A DNA stretch of 64,000 nucleotides, taken from contig NC_083649.1 of assembly GCF_963576545.1 (NCBI RefSeq), positions 9,553,146 to 9,617,145 on the forward strand, written 5' to 3'. Position 1 is the stretch's first letter. Every line of letters begins with the position of its first letter. This stretch comes from Limanda limanda. Lineage: Eukaryota > Chordata > Actinopteri > Pleuronectiformes > Pleuronectidae. The position numbers and the translations under genes are program-made. Of this stretch, positions 50,763 to 62,697 are shown in pieces. The notes beneath the pieces are model-generated. The model saw only the letters and a program-made list of their open reading frames with translations, made no database searches and was not told where the DNA came from.

Positions 50763-53214
50763 GTGATAATGCTCCGGAGCCCACTTCAGAATTATTATTT
50801 GTCATTAGTGAGCCCTACTTAAAAAGAAGTCCTACAATGTACTGTCACTTTGTTTTGTTTGCCTCCTGGATTGTGTGTTCTTTGCCGAAAAGCCACGAAG
50901 ACATGTGAGCAGGCGGCAACACAAAGTATCACAATCTAATGACAGCATTGACGGTGCCTTTTGTAACACTGCATCTTTTTGTGATTTAATGTTTGTCCCT
51001 TGGGCCGCTGTGCATCCCTACAGTACCCTGGTACCCCTTGCATTTGCCATCTGTGCACAGTTTAACCAGCCATGAGCGCTGAGCCTACAGCTATGATAAT
51101 ATCCACGAGTTGGGTGGGAATTTATTTAAATATAATATTGTGCAATGGGTAAATCGTGGCACTAAGAGTAACTGACAAAACTGGATTTTTATAGGACTAT
51201 AACTTGCATTTTGTTCCAAGAGGTGTAAGAATATGCCACATTTCTGCGTTTATGTCTTCTTTCAAAACCTCTCTTGCTCAGTGGAGTTACTTTCACCAAA
51301 GGTCTGTCAGCCTGCATGGAGCAAATACACAAACAAATCAGGAGTCATAAGCTGAAGGTGATCGTTGTAGTTCAACCTGTGATAAAATATGGAACGTGTA
51401 TGTGTATCGTGCACGGTTAGAGGAATTTCTTTTGTTGTGGCAAGTTAAATGTTTTTCATATATTTTTTCAATTCCTTGATTTTACCTTTTTTATCAGATA
51501 ATCTGGGTCAGAGAGAAGAAAGCATTTCCATTTGTAGTTGTGAAGTTTGACAGTGTGTTGTGAATTCAGCTCCTCGCGGCAAACAGAGATGGCTTGAGCA
51601 TAACAAACTCTTAAATGTTTTCCTGGAAACTAAATAATAATGATGGAAGAAGTGAAAAAGAGAGGACAGGTGAATGTGTGTGTGTAGGGCGGCAGGGATT
51701 TTTTGTTTTGCAATTTCACAGCCAACTTGCCGTAATCATCCATTTAGCGGCTTCAGTCTCTCCAGGGAGTTGGTACATCAAAGGTGAGGCGTATGCAAAT
51801 TGTTGCTTTTCACCTGAATTGCTCATCATAGCAGAAAGCACAAGGTGTTTCATCCTGTGACCTCCCTTCCCGGAGAAGCTGGGTGGAAAATATCTGACCG
51901 TGAAATCTTTGTCATCAAATAAAAGGGGTCAAATCTGCTGCAATGCACTAAAGCACTGTGAGAGTCTGTCCTCCTGATGACTGTGTTTAATTTGTTGGAT
52001 CAGAGCAGTAGAATGGAAGCATGGTTGGATTTTACATGCACAAATAAATTTCATAATTAAGGACACTGATGCTGCTTTTTAGCAGCAAGTGAAACTTTGA
52101 ATTTAAAGTAAAGACAGAGTTGCTATTTATGTAAACATGTAGGTTACTCTAACCAGCTGATCCAGGTTTGCAGGGCCGCCTCCATCAAATATCATGCGTC
52201 CTCCAGCTCAAAATCCATCACTATAAGTGGTTGGTTACAATAAACAAATTCTGTATGATAGTCCCAGAACTTGAGGGAAAGATAAGGGTGCTACACACAA
52301 GCACGCGCACACACGCACACACACGCACACACACACAAAGATAGAGTGTTAAAGTCACAGAATGGAGCAGCGAATTACTGACAGAGCCGTTAGAAATGGT
52401 GAATAAGTACATTTTTACTTTCCAAACAAGTATGAAAAGACTCAAAATAAACACAATAAACCTTCGGGCTTGGTGGAGCTGTGCATGGCTCCCGGGCCTG
52501 GTTGCCCGTCTAATTTGCGTCCAGGAAAAGCTCTGCAGGTTGGTGATCCTTCACATTGAGATCTTGATTCCTCTCTTTGAAAGTGGCCTGGGACACCAAA
52601 GGGCACATTGAAGGTTTAAACATCAATATCTGAGAGTGTGGATTTAGCCAATGGATAGTTGGCTGAATTATAGTAACTTTCATCCAGGACAGGTCCACTG
52701 AGCTTCTGAATGTTGCCAGCTGTGAGCATGGCTGCCTGTCACTCAGCAATCTTACTGTAAACCATCAACATGGTTCTAATTCTAATTCCCATGCAGACAC
52801 CTGTGGCCCATGTGGTTTGTAAGTGCATGGGAATCAGCCTGGGTGTTGGTGTCGGCACACATCCCAACACTTACCCCCTTTGTCTGTGTATCTCCTTGTA
52901 TCGCCTCATGTGTGAATGTCACTTGTGTAGAGTGACTTGTGAACTTTGAGTTGTGCGTGAGCTCTTGCAGAGGTGTGTCTGCAGCAGAGGTGAGGAGATT
53001 GACAGCCCATGTCGGCACTTTCTCCAGACGGCAGATCAGAGACAAGGAAGACTGACTCCCTGGCTTGCTCACTAGAGGTTGCCTGAAACATGACAAGTGC
53101 ATTCACACGTCCTAGAACGAAAAAAGTATGGAACACTTATGCCGGCTCGCACTCACACACCATAATATAGAAGCGGATATACAGGCTTCTTTTAATAGAC
53201 AAAAATATATTTTT

Positions 53215-53375
53215 AACCCAACCTGTTATATTTTTGCTAAAAGTGTCCAAAAGCGGATTTCCATGAACCTTGGGGGCAAATGGGGGCAATAGCCATGATA
53301 GAGCACATTCAATTTGATTTCAACAAAGGGGTGGATCAGATTTTTTTTTTTGGAACATTGTGAGAGTGTTTAAAT
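53215..53375 (+). repeat. probable dispersed teleost repeat
   Basis: The series AAAAGCGGATTTCCATGAAC, CTTGGGGGCAAATGGGG, AGAGCACATTCAATTT, GGGGTGGATCAGATTTTTTT and AACATTGTGAGAG resembles a repeat I recognise from fish genomes (CATGAAACTTGG ... GGGGCGGATC ... AACATTG). Class unknown; edges approximate. Confidence 0.45.
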
Positions 53376-54781
53376 TTACATTGTGTTTTTTTTCCAGGGA
53401 TCAAGATAAAAATAATGAGGCATATTTAAGGGACTGATATCAAAGAGTGTGGGGGGAAAGTGGGCCTCAGCAAGTGTGTGATAGAATCTTTATGGCCCTG
53501 GGTCTCAGGCCATTGATTGGATCTCCTGTACCGCCTGAGAACCGGATCTGCAAACACCACAGCCACAAATGCTCACTGAGTATACTTCAAACCTCCAAGG
53601 GCGGTCACACTTTCACACACACTCACTTGTGCACCCGCGCACACATTGATCGATTTGACAGTGGGCATTGGGGGACATGTCATCATGGCTGTAAAATTGA
53701 AATGACTTTCATCACTTGCTGAGGGTGCCAAACAAATGGATCTGACTCCTTCCACGTTTACAGACTCGTGGTTTGCACATTTCTTCAGTCAACAACACCT
53801 CCATTTTGATATATCTTTCCCCTGGTGTCCTTTGTTTTTCCCTCTTCTCTGCCCATAACACTCCGTCACACATCCCTTTAGCTATTTTCTCCCACTTCTC
53901 CTGTGTGCCAACAGCCTCTCATTTCTTCTCCGTCCTCAACTTCTTTCTGCCTCATAGTCTCTCTTTCTCTTTTGCTCTTTACCCTACAATCCCTCATTTA
54001 TAATCTGCTCGACAGCTCCCATTTAATCTTATGTCTGCTATAATCCTGCATTTATCATCCATCATGAGTACAGTACTCGGCTTTGACCTTTACACAGGAG
54101 AGGTTTTCATCGTGACTCTTCTTTTGAGAGGATATGTGATCAATGTACATATGGATTGGTACAATGGAACAAAACAGAAATTTACTACAATAAATAGCAG
54201 TGTGATAATCTACTGTGGAGTTTATTAGAGTGACAACAATACTGTTTCAGGAATCCAGTGTTGATGAGGAATATACACTGTTTGGCCTTGAGTGGGACCT
54301 CGCAGTCTAAGTGCTATTCAAGTGATTGATGGGCTTTGTTTTCTGGACTCTGAACCCAAAGGTAATAATTGGCACATGTAGATTCTGTTGCTCAGCAAAA
54401 GTTACAGCCTGTCATAGTGGATTTTCTGTTTTTTCTGTACATGTATTACTTTCCTATGCACTGAGTCAGATGTTATACTTTAGAATGCCTATACCTACGA
54501 AAACTGTTCTCTTAATCACATCTCTCAAGTGAAAGAAACCTAGCAATATTACTCCAATTTCCTCCAATGAAACTACAGTCAAAGCCCAAGACTTTAAAAC
54601 TCTTCTCCCACAAGCGAAAGAAAAATATCCCTTCGCCCATCTCTGCTTTGTTCCGAGACATGTTTTGCTGATGTGACATACAGCCTTGTGATGTTCAACA
54701 GTTTTTCTCCTCCACAAACGATAGACGAAGAAGGACTCGCACACACCTTCCATCTCCGTCTGGCTGTATCGGTTGTCTCAC

Positions 54782-54785
<4 letters not shown>

Positions 54786-54827
<42 letters not shown>
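54786..54827 (+). repeat. CT microsatellite
   Basis: CT dinucleotides with one TTT interruption. Confidence 0.9.
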
Positions 54828-54830
<3 letters not shown>

Positions 54831-55033
54831 CAATACTCCTTCACCCTGGCACTTCCTCACCTCCTTCACTCTCCCATCACAGCAAACATTGTCCAGAGCA
54901 GACAGGAGAAGCTGTCATGATATATCTTGAGAGACAGATTACGACGAGCACTGTTTCTGACATGGCAAGTGGGTGTAGCGGGGGCCCGAGGAAAATCTCT
55001 CTCATAGACGCTGAGATTTCGAAAAGAGGCTGA

Positions 55034-55127
55034 TGGTACGCCTCTAGTGCTTCAGCGGCATATGCCGACCCCTTCAGCTGCATATGCTGAATCTCGTGGT
55101 ACTAATGTATTCCACTAGCGCATACCG
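55034..55127. repeat. short palindromic element
   Basis: Two 22-base related units (55050-55071, 55072-55093), the first centred on the perfect palindrome CGGCATATGCCG and the second on a near-palindrome CAGCTGCATATGCTG. They are flanked by imperfect inverted arms GGTACGCCTCTAGTG and CACTAGCGCATACC. It may be a tiny foldback element. Confidence 0.45.
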
Positions 55128-55486
55128 TTTCCTAACAGCAGGGGTCGCTTGAAGTTGTAGGCCACTGTCAGACTGCTCCCTGATGAATTTGACCCCATTG
55201 GGCATGGTTTAACAAAACATAGGCCCATAATTATGGGAATTTTGTATTTATCTCATGTGTCTCTATTGCTCTGATGTGTGCAATGACACTAAAATAATTT
55301 CATATTCTAATTTACATTCTGATATCCATGCCGATGTACCCAACGGTTGCCGTAGCTACCAGAACTATTGTTAGCCACTGAAACCAGTCTGATAATTCTA
55401 GTATTATTTTTGACGTGTTAAAAGAGCAAATCTCCATGTCAGGTAGGCTATGGCTTGTTATTCATAAAATGAATTGGATGAATGCT

Positions 55487-55492
55487 TTATTG
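55487..55492 (-). terminator. possible poly(A) signal of the right-hand gene
   Basis: AATAAA on the minus strand about 220 bases after the TAA stop at 55713, a normal 3' UTR length. Confidence 0.4.
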
Positions 55493-55560
55493 TTTTATAG
55501 CGACGTACGGTTGGCATGTGTCTGATCTGCTAACATGGAGGAGACGTATACTACGACCAG

Positions 55561-55574
55561 CCACTAGGGGGCAA
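55561..55574 (+). promoter_or_regulatory. CTCF-like motif, one mismatch
   Basis: CCACTAGGGGGCAA matches the CTCF core except at the last position. It is in the 3' flank of the right-hand gene and next to a repeat-like tail (TCCATCTTCATGTAC), so it may be repeat-borne. Confidence 0.3.
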
Positions 55575-55712
55575 ATGGCCTCATGTTGTCCATCTTCATG
55601 TACGGTGTGAATAAATAGAGACAAGGTCAAGTAGCTGCCGGGAAGAAGCACTGTATGTATTTGATAATTCAATCTCATTAGGACTAAATCCATAGCGCAG
55701 TCACAGTGTGAA

Positions 55713-56045
55713 TTATTTCATTAAGAAGCTAATTTCTTTCTCGTGTTTCTCTCTTTCTCTTTGTCCCATCAAGGTCACAGTCTGTGCCATTAAAGACCCA
55801 GGAGCATTTACCACATCTATTGTCCGTGCTATCTTCTCTTGAAGGTTTTTCTTGAAAGATAAGAGATGCACTTGCAAACGCTTGTCAAACTGTAAATACT
55901 GAATGTATTGGGCAGAACGTGTCACAGCTGCTTCTGCAAATTGTAGAGTAACAGTAAATCTGGCCCCTTGATGTTGGTAAGGTAGGATTTCCCTCCTGAC
56001 GTATTTCTTCAGGCACCTTGCACAGAGAGTGGTTGCTTGGTTCTC
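55713..56045 (-). CDS. unrecognised gene, last coding exon
   Basis: 333 bases: 110 codons plus TAA. The open frame begins exactly at an acceptor (AAAACTAG|GAG), in phase 0, as required by the exon at 56.4 kb; the codon before it in this frame is TAG, so translation can only enter by splicing. The protein begins ENQATTLCARCLKKYVRRE and ends with a charged tail REREKHEKEISFLMK. It looks alpha-helical (QYIQYLQFDKRLQVHLL) with a C-x2-C near the start. I do not recognise the family. The acceptor has a modest pyrimidine tract. An ancient coiled-coil or cytoskeletal protein is possible but unsupported. Confidence 0.6.
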   Translation of the reverse strand, partial: ENQATTLCARCLKKYVRREILPYQHQGARFTVTLQFAEAAVTRSAQYIQYLQFDKRLQVHLLSFKKNLQEKIARTIDVVNAPGSLMAQTVTLMGQREREKHEKEISFLMK

Positions 56046-56439
56046 CTAGTTTTAAGTATGAAGAACTAGGTAGTTGTGCCATTAACAGTAACTAATATTT
56101 CAATTTCTGCAGGTAGAGACATTCATATTTGAGATTTGTTTAAGATGGGGATTGGGTTTATATAAAAGCTAGATTTTAAAGCACTGTTGCTCATCACAAG
56201 GCTGGATAAACACGTACATGTTCCCCTATGGCTCATTCTAACTATTACACACATTATTTAACAACTGCAGTTTACGGTTCGATAAATGTTATTATATTGT
56301 AATGTGTCTCTCTGTGATAGCCATGAACTAAAACAGATAATTTGACAAACACATATGAGGATTTGGCAGGCCTTTGTGAATTCACGAGTGCTATTCAAGG
56401 TAATGGAAAAGTGATGGTAGATCCGGTTGGAGCTATCAC

Positions 56440-56524
56440 CTGCTTTGTCAGCAAAGTGTTTGTCTGAAAGCTTTGCAGCAGTGAAGCGGAAACAGCGCTC
56501 TGAGCAACATGACATTCAACTGTC
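56440..56524 (-). CDS. unrecognised gene, penultimate exon
   Basis: 85 bases: one base completing a Leu codon, then 28 codons ending in phase 0. It has a strong acceptor (TTGTTTTTCCCCAACAG) and a good donor (AAGCAG|GTGATA). Only one frame is open: TVECHVAQSAVSASLL then QSFQTNTLLTKQ, helix-like. Its entry phase fits the exon at 62.6 kb and its exit phase fits the last exon, which is what ties the three together. Confidence 0.6.
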
Positions 56525-59500
56525 CTGTTGGGGAAAAACAAGTTACACCAAAATTTAATTCACAGGTTCTATCTGCTTATCTGACCTCCAAAGCGAGTTG
56601 AGCGATAGTTTGAGAGCATTCTCTGGAAGATTAAATTCCTCTCTCGCTAAATCTCTGTGTGTCCCATTTGATTCCTGAGGCAGGCGTGTTGTAATCACCC
56701 TCTCAAATATTCTGTTCACTTTTTGGAAGGATGATCCAAAGTGTATGAGGTGATGCCAGGAGAAGCCTCATTTTGAAAATATGTTTTTACAATGTGACTG
56801 AAATCGAAATTATGTTAGTTTAGCTTTTTTAAGCTTTTTTCCTCCCTTGCTATCCAAAAATCTGAATAGAGTTCATGTTTGGGCTTTAAGTAAAACTTTA
56901 AACGTAAAATTGGAATTGAGGGTACACCATCAGTTATCTGAAATATGTCCATAATAGTCTCTCTTCATATAAAAACATTAAAAACAAACTTATAAAAAGG
57001 CGATATCTCCAAATGAAAATACAATACAAAAAAAAACAATGGCTTTTACCACTTGATAACATATTCAATATTATTTGGATAGCTTAATTGTGTCTTTGCT
57101 TCAATATACCATTTGTGAAGATCTAAATCATTTACCGAGTTTCTGTCTTTAAGATCTAAGAATGGCTACGTCTTAATCGACCATTTCAGAGACTTGAATG
57201 TTGGAATATTAGAAAGACATTATTCTGCCTTTGCTGAGTCAGAATAAGTCCTTTGTTAATATTGCAAATCAACTTTTTATTTCATGTTTTTGTCTTTTTA
57301 TTATTTCCCTGCATTTCAGTGCTTTTGATGCTCATGTAACTGTTCTGTGTAAACCGTGGATTTAACCTCAGAGACCATTTCCCCCCAGTGTCCTTCAAGT
57401 CCAGTGCAACATCAGAGATTAACTGCATTCACATCTATCTGAAACCCTCAACATAATATATTTCGGTTTCCTTGCCCCGAGTCAGACCTGACATTGGGCC
57501 TCTGAAGCGTAACAGCCCCTGGTCACAGAGCTCCACGGTAATCAGTTAACAAAAGAGCTGAAATTAGGGATCAATGTGAGTTAGTGTTATCTCCCTTAGT
57601 GCCTGCAGCACATAACACACGAAGGAAATGTCAGTGAGGTAAAGTGATTCACATTCAGTGTTGGAACATGGCTACGAGCTGTGGGATCTTCAGTGCAGGC
57701 AGGTCTGAGAGGGATTTAGTGCCGACACTGGGACGGTTCAAGTCGTCGTGTCGTGAGAAATAATGAGTTGAACCAGAGGCGAGCATCTGTATGGAGACAT
57801 CAAGGGTACGATACTGTAAGGCGGCTTATGAAATCCCATAAATTAGTTGTCAAAATGTAACCTGCAACACATGTTGACCTTAATTTGCCAGGTGGTATTT
57901 GTGACCCTGAAACATCCCAGTTGTTCACGACTACTACACACATGGGTTAGCTAACACAGAGAATGCATTTAATATATGGGGACATTTGTGAATGTTATCA
58001 GTGTCCACCAAGATAGTCAAAATGTCCTTTGTCTACATCCTAGCTCTTCCTGCTCAGGTGGGATATAGAACCTCTCCAGAGAGTTGAGGGAAAAGTCATT
58101 GTGTGTTGTTGGATGCAGTGATGCCGGTAACGCGCTACTTAGTAACGCGTTACTCTAATCTGACCCCTTTTTTCAGTAACGAGTAATCTAACGCGTTACT
58201 ATTTCCAAACCAGTAATCAGATTAAAGTTACTCCTCCAAGTCACTGTGCGTTACTATTTTGTCTACTTTTTGTTCCTCTTATTATCATCTACACGAACAT
58301 GTGCACTTCTCGCTCTTACTCCGTCACTCGCTCACATAAACAACACTTCACTTCCTCATTGCCCCCCCCATCCCCAACACAAGCGGCCAATGAGGGCCAT
58401 CCTATTGGTCCAAACAGTCACATGTCCCACCGCGACCCCTTCACAGACCCTCAGGATATCGGAACGCTCCTTCAACACAGTGTTTTACTGAACATACGTC
58501 AAATCCCGTCTCTGGGAGTGAGGTCATGTAGCCTATGCGACAATTAAGTTGAATCGCCCTCGTTTCGTGCCATAATAAACAAGATTCCTACTACTGTCAA
58601 TGCCGGGCTGCCTCACAGAACAGCTTTTTGTAAAACCACTCCTTGCTTCTCTTATGCTGTGAACAACAGGTACAATGTTCATAAAACATGTTGAAAAGTT
58701 ACATTTATAAACAATGTAGATCATAAGTAGTAAGTTTTTCCATTACAGTGTTAACAGTTAAATATGTCAGGTCAAGAAAGATTGTCATTCTTTTATTTTT
58801 TTATAAAAACAAGTATTTATGTTAAGTGAAGTCAAGAAAGACTGTCTTTATTTTATTTTTATAAAAACATGTATTTTTTCAGGAAATAGTTCAAGTTCAA
58901 CTTAAAATGTCAGGAGATACATTATAAGTTGTTGTTGTGTACATTAGTGTTAAAAATCCACTAATAAAGTGAGTTTTGGCAAAACAGGTTATCATTTTTA
59001 TGTTGAGCCGGCGGGGGTGTTGTCGGCAGCTGCGGAATGCAACTAAGAAAGTAACTAGTAATCTAACTTAGTTACTTTTAAAATCAAGTAGTCTGTAAAG
59101 TAACTAAACTACTTTTAAAATCAAGTAGTCTGTAAAGTAACTAAGTTACTTTTTCAAAGTAACTGTGGCAACACTGGTTGGATGCGACCGCAATACTTTC
59201 AATGAGAGGTGATCTGGGGGCATCAGCTTCTCCCCCCAGATGTCCAAGCTTTTCTTCAGATGAATTTGGCCACAGTGTGAAGCAAAGTTTATTCATGAAT
59301 TGTCTTTTGTTGTGTTTTTGTGGAACGCCCCAGTTCTTTCCGTCTCTTTTCATCTTCTCTTGTTATCTTCTGTTTGCCTTTTTTCTTGTCACATTCACTT
59401 CAGTCTGGACTCTGTTTGACAATATGCCCAGAAACATGATTTGTCCACTTTCATCTTCTCATTCTCATGGTCTCACTCTTTCAGTCACTGCTCAAACGCT

Positions 59501-62500
59501 ACAAAGCTGAAACCATTGAGTGTAGAAAGATGAATAAGATGACAGCTCACCAAAAGTAAAGCCAACATGTTTCGATATTTCAAAGCTGGGGAGGCGTCAT
59601 GATGATTGACATTGGGTGGATGTAGGATCATTACTGCACAGTATCTGGCTCCTAATGATGTCACCAGGTCAAGATGACCATGCCTTTATTAAGGATATTG
59701 TTTGGCTTGATCTTTGCACAGTGGTTCATCTTCCTCTTTACCACCTCTCTATCACTCTGGTATCCCTGCTGTATTATTGTTGTAAATGATGAGCATCGGC
59801 ACACCCTAGCTTGCATTTTGCAGCAGAGCAATTAGCAATCACATTACTGAACGTTGGACTGTTATAGCAGCTCAATATTTATGTTGTAACAATGGATTAA
59901 ATGACTGCGTAATGTGAGGGGGGGGTTGATCATAGCGATGGACCCACATGTTATCATCCGATCAGTACCCTTCAGCTCAATAGAGCGTAGTAGCATCTTT
60001 CAGCTAAATGTTTAGCTTCCAACGCTAACACGTTAAGCATAAGATCAATGCAATGGCCACAGATATCACAATGTCATAACACTTCTCAAGCTAACTTTTC
60101 ATCTTGGCTTCCTCTGATTATGGCGGTTCATACAACTGTGGTCAATTAAGTCCAGATCTCAGTGTTCTTTTCAAAAGTAGACATGTATTTATAAAATAAT
60201 TGCCTAAAACTTTACTTTGGAGCTGCAAAGATGTTGCAAAAGGCCAAAATCCCAAACTTTCTCATCTGATCAATGGTGTTATTGCTTCTCGGTCCGTGGG
60301 TGGAGTAACTGGTGTTTGATCATATCAACAAACCAGACAGGCAGCTGAATTGGCCATACTGTAGGATGATGCAGGTTTTTCCTCTTGCTGACTGTTGCTT
60401 ACTGCCTCTCACCCTAAAACATAATGCTTTTAAATGTTACTTCACTCACAAACTGAGGAAAGGAAACTTTTGATTATCAAACTGGTGACTGGGCAAACTG
60501 AGCTCTCTTGCAGGAAACATTTGTCCTCTCCCAGTTCATTTTGGTCTGAACAGCGATGTTTATTTTGGGAATAGACGTAACACTTGCCAGAGTCTTTGAC
60601 AGCTCTTCAAAGGTTCCTCTGTGATGGATACCACACATTGTGACCACACTCGATAAACATCCTCAACACAACAGCAACCTCTTCTCTGTTGCTCAGGTTT
60701 CTCATTTGAGACAATCTGAGTCAAGAGTCTGTTCCATTATCACTTCCCACCTGGTCGGCTAATTACCAGTCTAAACCACAAAACCACAAATCCACTGAGC
60801 ATGACAGAGAGGAGAGAGGTTTGGGTTTGATAAATTTCACAGATACATTTACAACAACATTAGAGAACAGATTTCTTCTCCTGAAATGTTTTAACATCTA
60901 AATAAACTGAGTAAATTGATGGTAAATTGCAGTTAATTCAAGATAAAAGTCCCACACACAACATGAAACGTGATATTGGTCATGTTGATGGATTGCTGAA
61001 GCACAGGATGGTGGAGGATTCTGTGGCTTAATGGACATAGAGGTGACAACATGAATGGCCTCTGTGCTGTACATTTTCAGTCAAACAGTGTTTTATACAT
61101 GTATCTATAAAAACAATCCGTGAAAACAGAGGAGTACTGAAGCACAACGTAAAGCCAGCTGAGTTTAATAATGTTTCTCCAAGTCTTGTGCCCTGTTATC
61201 TAGTTTTTTCAGATGTCACAACTTTTAAGTGTTGAACAGTGGTTTCTTTAGTGCTTTCGACATCTTAAACCGCCTTCAGACAAGAACACATTAGATGAGA
61301 AGAGCAGCTCGTGAATAGGATTTACTTCGTCAGTGAAACTTGAAATTGGCAATTTGTTTATGGCTGGTGTGTGTGTGCCCCTCTGTGTACCTTTGTTTGT
61401 TAGATTGTGTTATTTTGTGTGTGTGTGTGTAGAAAGTAAGGCCCCCTCCCTACATTTGGCCTATAACACGCTGGCAAGCTAACGTATGGCTCAAAGAGTT
61501 CCTGAGGCTTCCATCTAATTGGTTCTCGACAGGGAACATTGACGCTTCCATGCATCCCGTATTGCCGTCACTTACTCCATGCATCCACGCCAGTTAACTG
61601 TAATCATTCACAAACACAAATACTGTACTTGACACATTGTGTACCCAAGAAAGCGAACGCTGTATTCACCCAATGAAAAGTGCTTATGAATGTCAGTGAA
61701 TGTCAGTAAATTTATTTAATATACAAACAGCATTTCCTTTACAAATATACATACATTTTGCAACAAGTCCTCCAACCTGAACGACGATATCAGTCTCCTG
61801 TATAATTTATATATAACATTCATTTAAAAACAATTTTAACTTCTCACTTATAAATGTACATTTGCGAGACTGTGTAGTAAAAACTACATAACTCCTTCGA
61901 CTGTGTGACCCAAATCTTTCGCATTACCATTAAAAAAGTATTTTCCAGGAATTACGCCTCTCGAGAATAAATCAGGCAACCTCTCAAAACACTGTGCAGG
62001 TCTGACAGGTGGATTCACACAGGAGTTACAGAGCTGAGACAGCAGATGGTGAGACATCCATATGGGGACTTGAAGACATTGATGCTGTCGCGATTAAAGA
62101 TAAAGAGTCTGTGGAGTATACAAGAGTTTGTTGTAAATGCAATGTCAAGGAACTCTGACAATTTAGAAAAAACATTAATTCAGACTTTTCATTTATAAGA
62201 TATAAAGTAAAAAGATCTAGCTCCTCACAGTCTGGTGTAGCTGCACAAAACTGCCTTCATTTAAATCAACTGACCTGTTGTGCATGTTTTAGAGCAGGAT
62301 CCATCACCAAGTACAAAGCTATTACAAAATCTGTATTCAGTTTCCTTTCATAATAACAATGCATAGTTGTCTGTCTCAGCTTGTGTGTTTCCTAATCTGT
62401 GGGCAGGCCTGAGGATAAGGGATCGATCGTTTACAACCTTCTCCTTTCCAACAGTGATTAAGTTGGGTTGGTGTGTGTCGCCTCCACTTGTAACACAAAT

Positions 62501-62634
62501 AAATTATAGTTGATTTGAATCAGACACGTGTGATTGAACAAAGGCCAGAACACATGGGGAGTGTGGGCAGGCCATCGATCCCCAGTTGTGCCAACATGTT
62601 AATGTGAAAGGTGATTTAAGAGAGAGAGACTTAC
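56525..62634 (-). other. large intron of the unrecognised gene
   Basis: 6.1 kb, AT-rich, with the hAT element at 58116-59176, a short GT run near 61.41 kb, and a canonical AATAAA (minus) at 61711-61716. No further exon was established. Confidence 0.55.
58116..59176. mobile_element. non-autonomous hAT element with 8-bp target duplication
   Basis: 1,061 bases starting CAGTGATGCCGGTAACG and ending TGGCAACACTG (reverse CAGTGTTGCCA), flanked by perfect 8-base duplications GTTGGATG at 58108-58115 and 59177-59184. The subterminal regions are dense in GTAACG/CGTTAC and GTAACTA motifs, typical of transposase-binding repeats. No transposase motif is seen inside. Two internal tandem duplications are present: about 58770-58880 (GTCAAGAAAGAYTGTC unit) and about 59066-59146 (CAAGTAGTCTGTAAAGTAAC unit). 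Confidence 0.88.
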
Positions 62635-62697
62635 AGGGCTGCTGAACTCAGAACCAAGGACATGTCCTTCAGCTCAGAGTTGAGCCACAGCTGTTTC
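62635..62697 (-). CDS. unrecognised gene, upstream exon
   Basis: 63 bases: one base, 20 codons and two bases (phase 2), with acceptor GGCTCTGTAG and a strong donor CCCT|GTAAGT. The single open frame reads KQLWLNSELKDMSLVLSSAA. Joined to the 56.4 kb exon the split codon becomes CTG (Leu). The intron between them is about 6.1 kb and contains the hAT element at 58.1 kb. A competing joining to an open frame at 62.1 kb is noted under rejected items. Confidence 0.6.

Larger units (their letters stand above)
49571..55486. other. gene-poor interval
   Basis: 5.9 kb between the hAT element and the 3' end of the right-hand gene. It contains the longest open frame of the window (49848-50447, minus), which shows no domain and a low-complexity tail, an octamer ATGCAAAT at 51793-51800 in balanced unique DNA, a mixed CA/GC repeat near 52.3 kb, a repeat at 53.2 kb, a CT run at 54.79 kb and a palindromic block at 55.03 kb. 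Confidence 0.5.

Noticed and set aside
51766..51783. 18-base plus-strand microexon between TCTCTCCAG and GTGAGG
   Set aside because: Both sites are good, but nothing up- or downstream links to it; probably chance within balanced unique DNA.
54250..54309. Plus-strand terminal exon ESSVDEEYTLFGLEWDLAV after TGTTTCAG
   Set aside because: Only 19 codons, no partner exon and no nearby poly(A) signal on that strand.
58246..58547. Two plus-strand 81-82 codon frames
   Set aside because: They lie wholly inside the non-autonomous hAT element and show no transposase motif.
61690..62108. Alternative last exon for the right-hand gene: acceptor CTCCACAG, a frame containing FNRDSINVFKSPYG, and AATAAA at 61711-61716
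   Set aside because: It also fits the phase of the 62.6 kb exon, but only about 30 codons are open, and the 56.5 and 56.0 kb exons give a longer consistent chain. It could be a real alternative end; RNA would decide.
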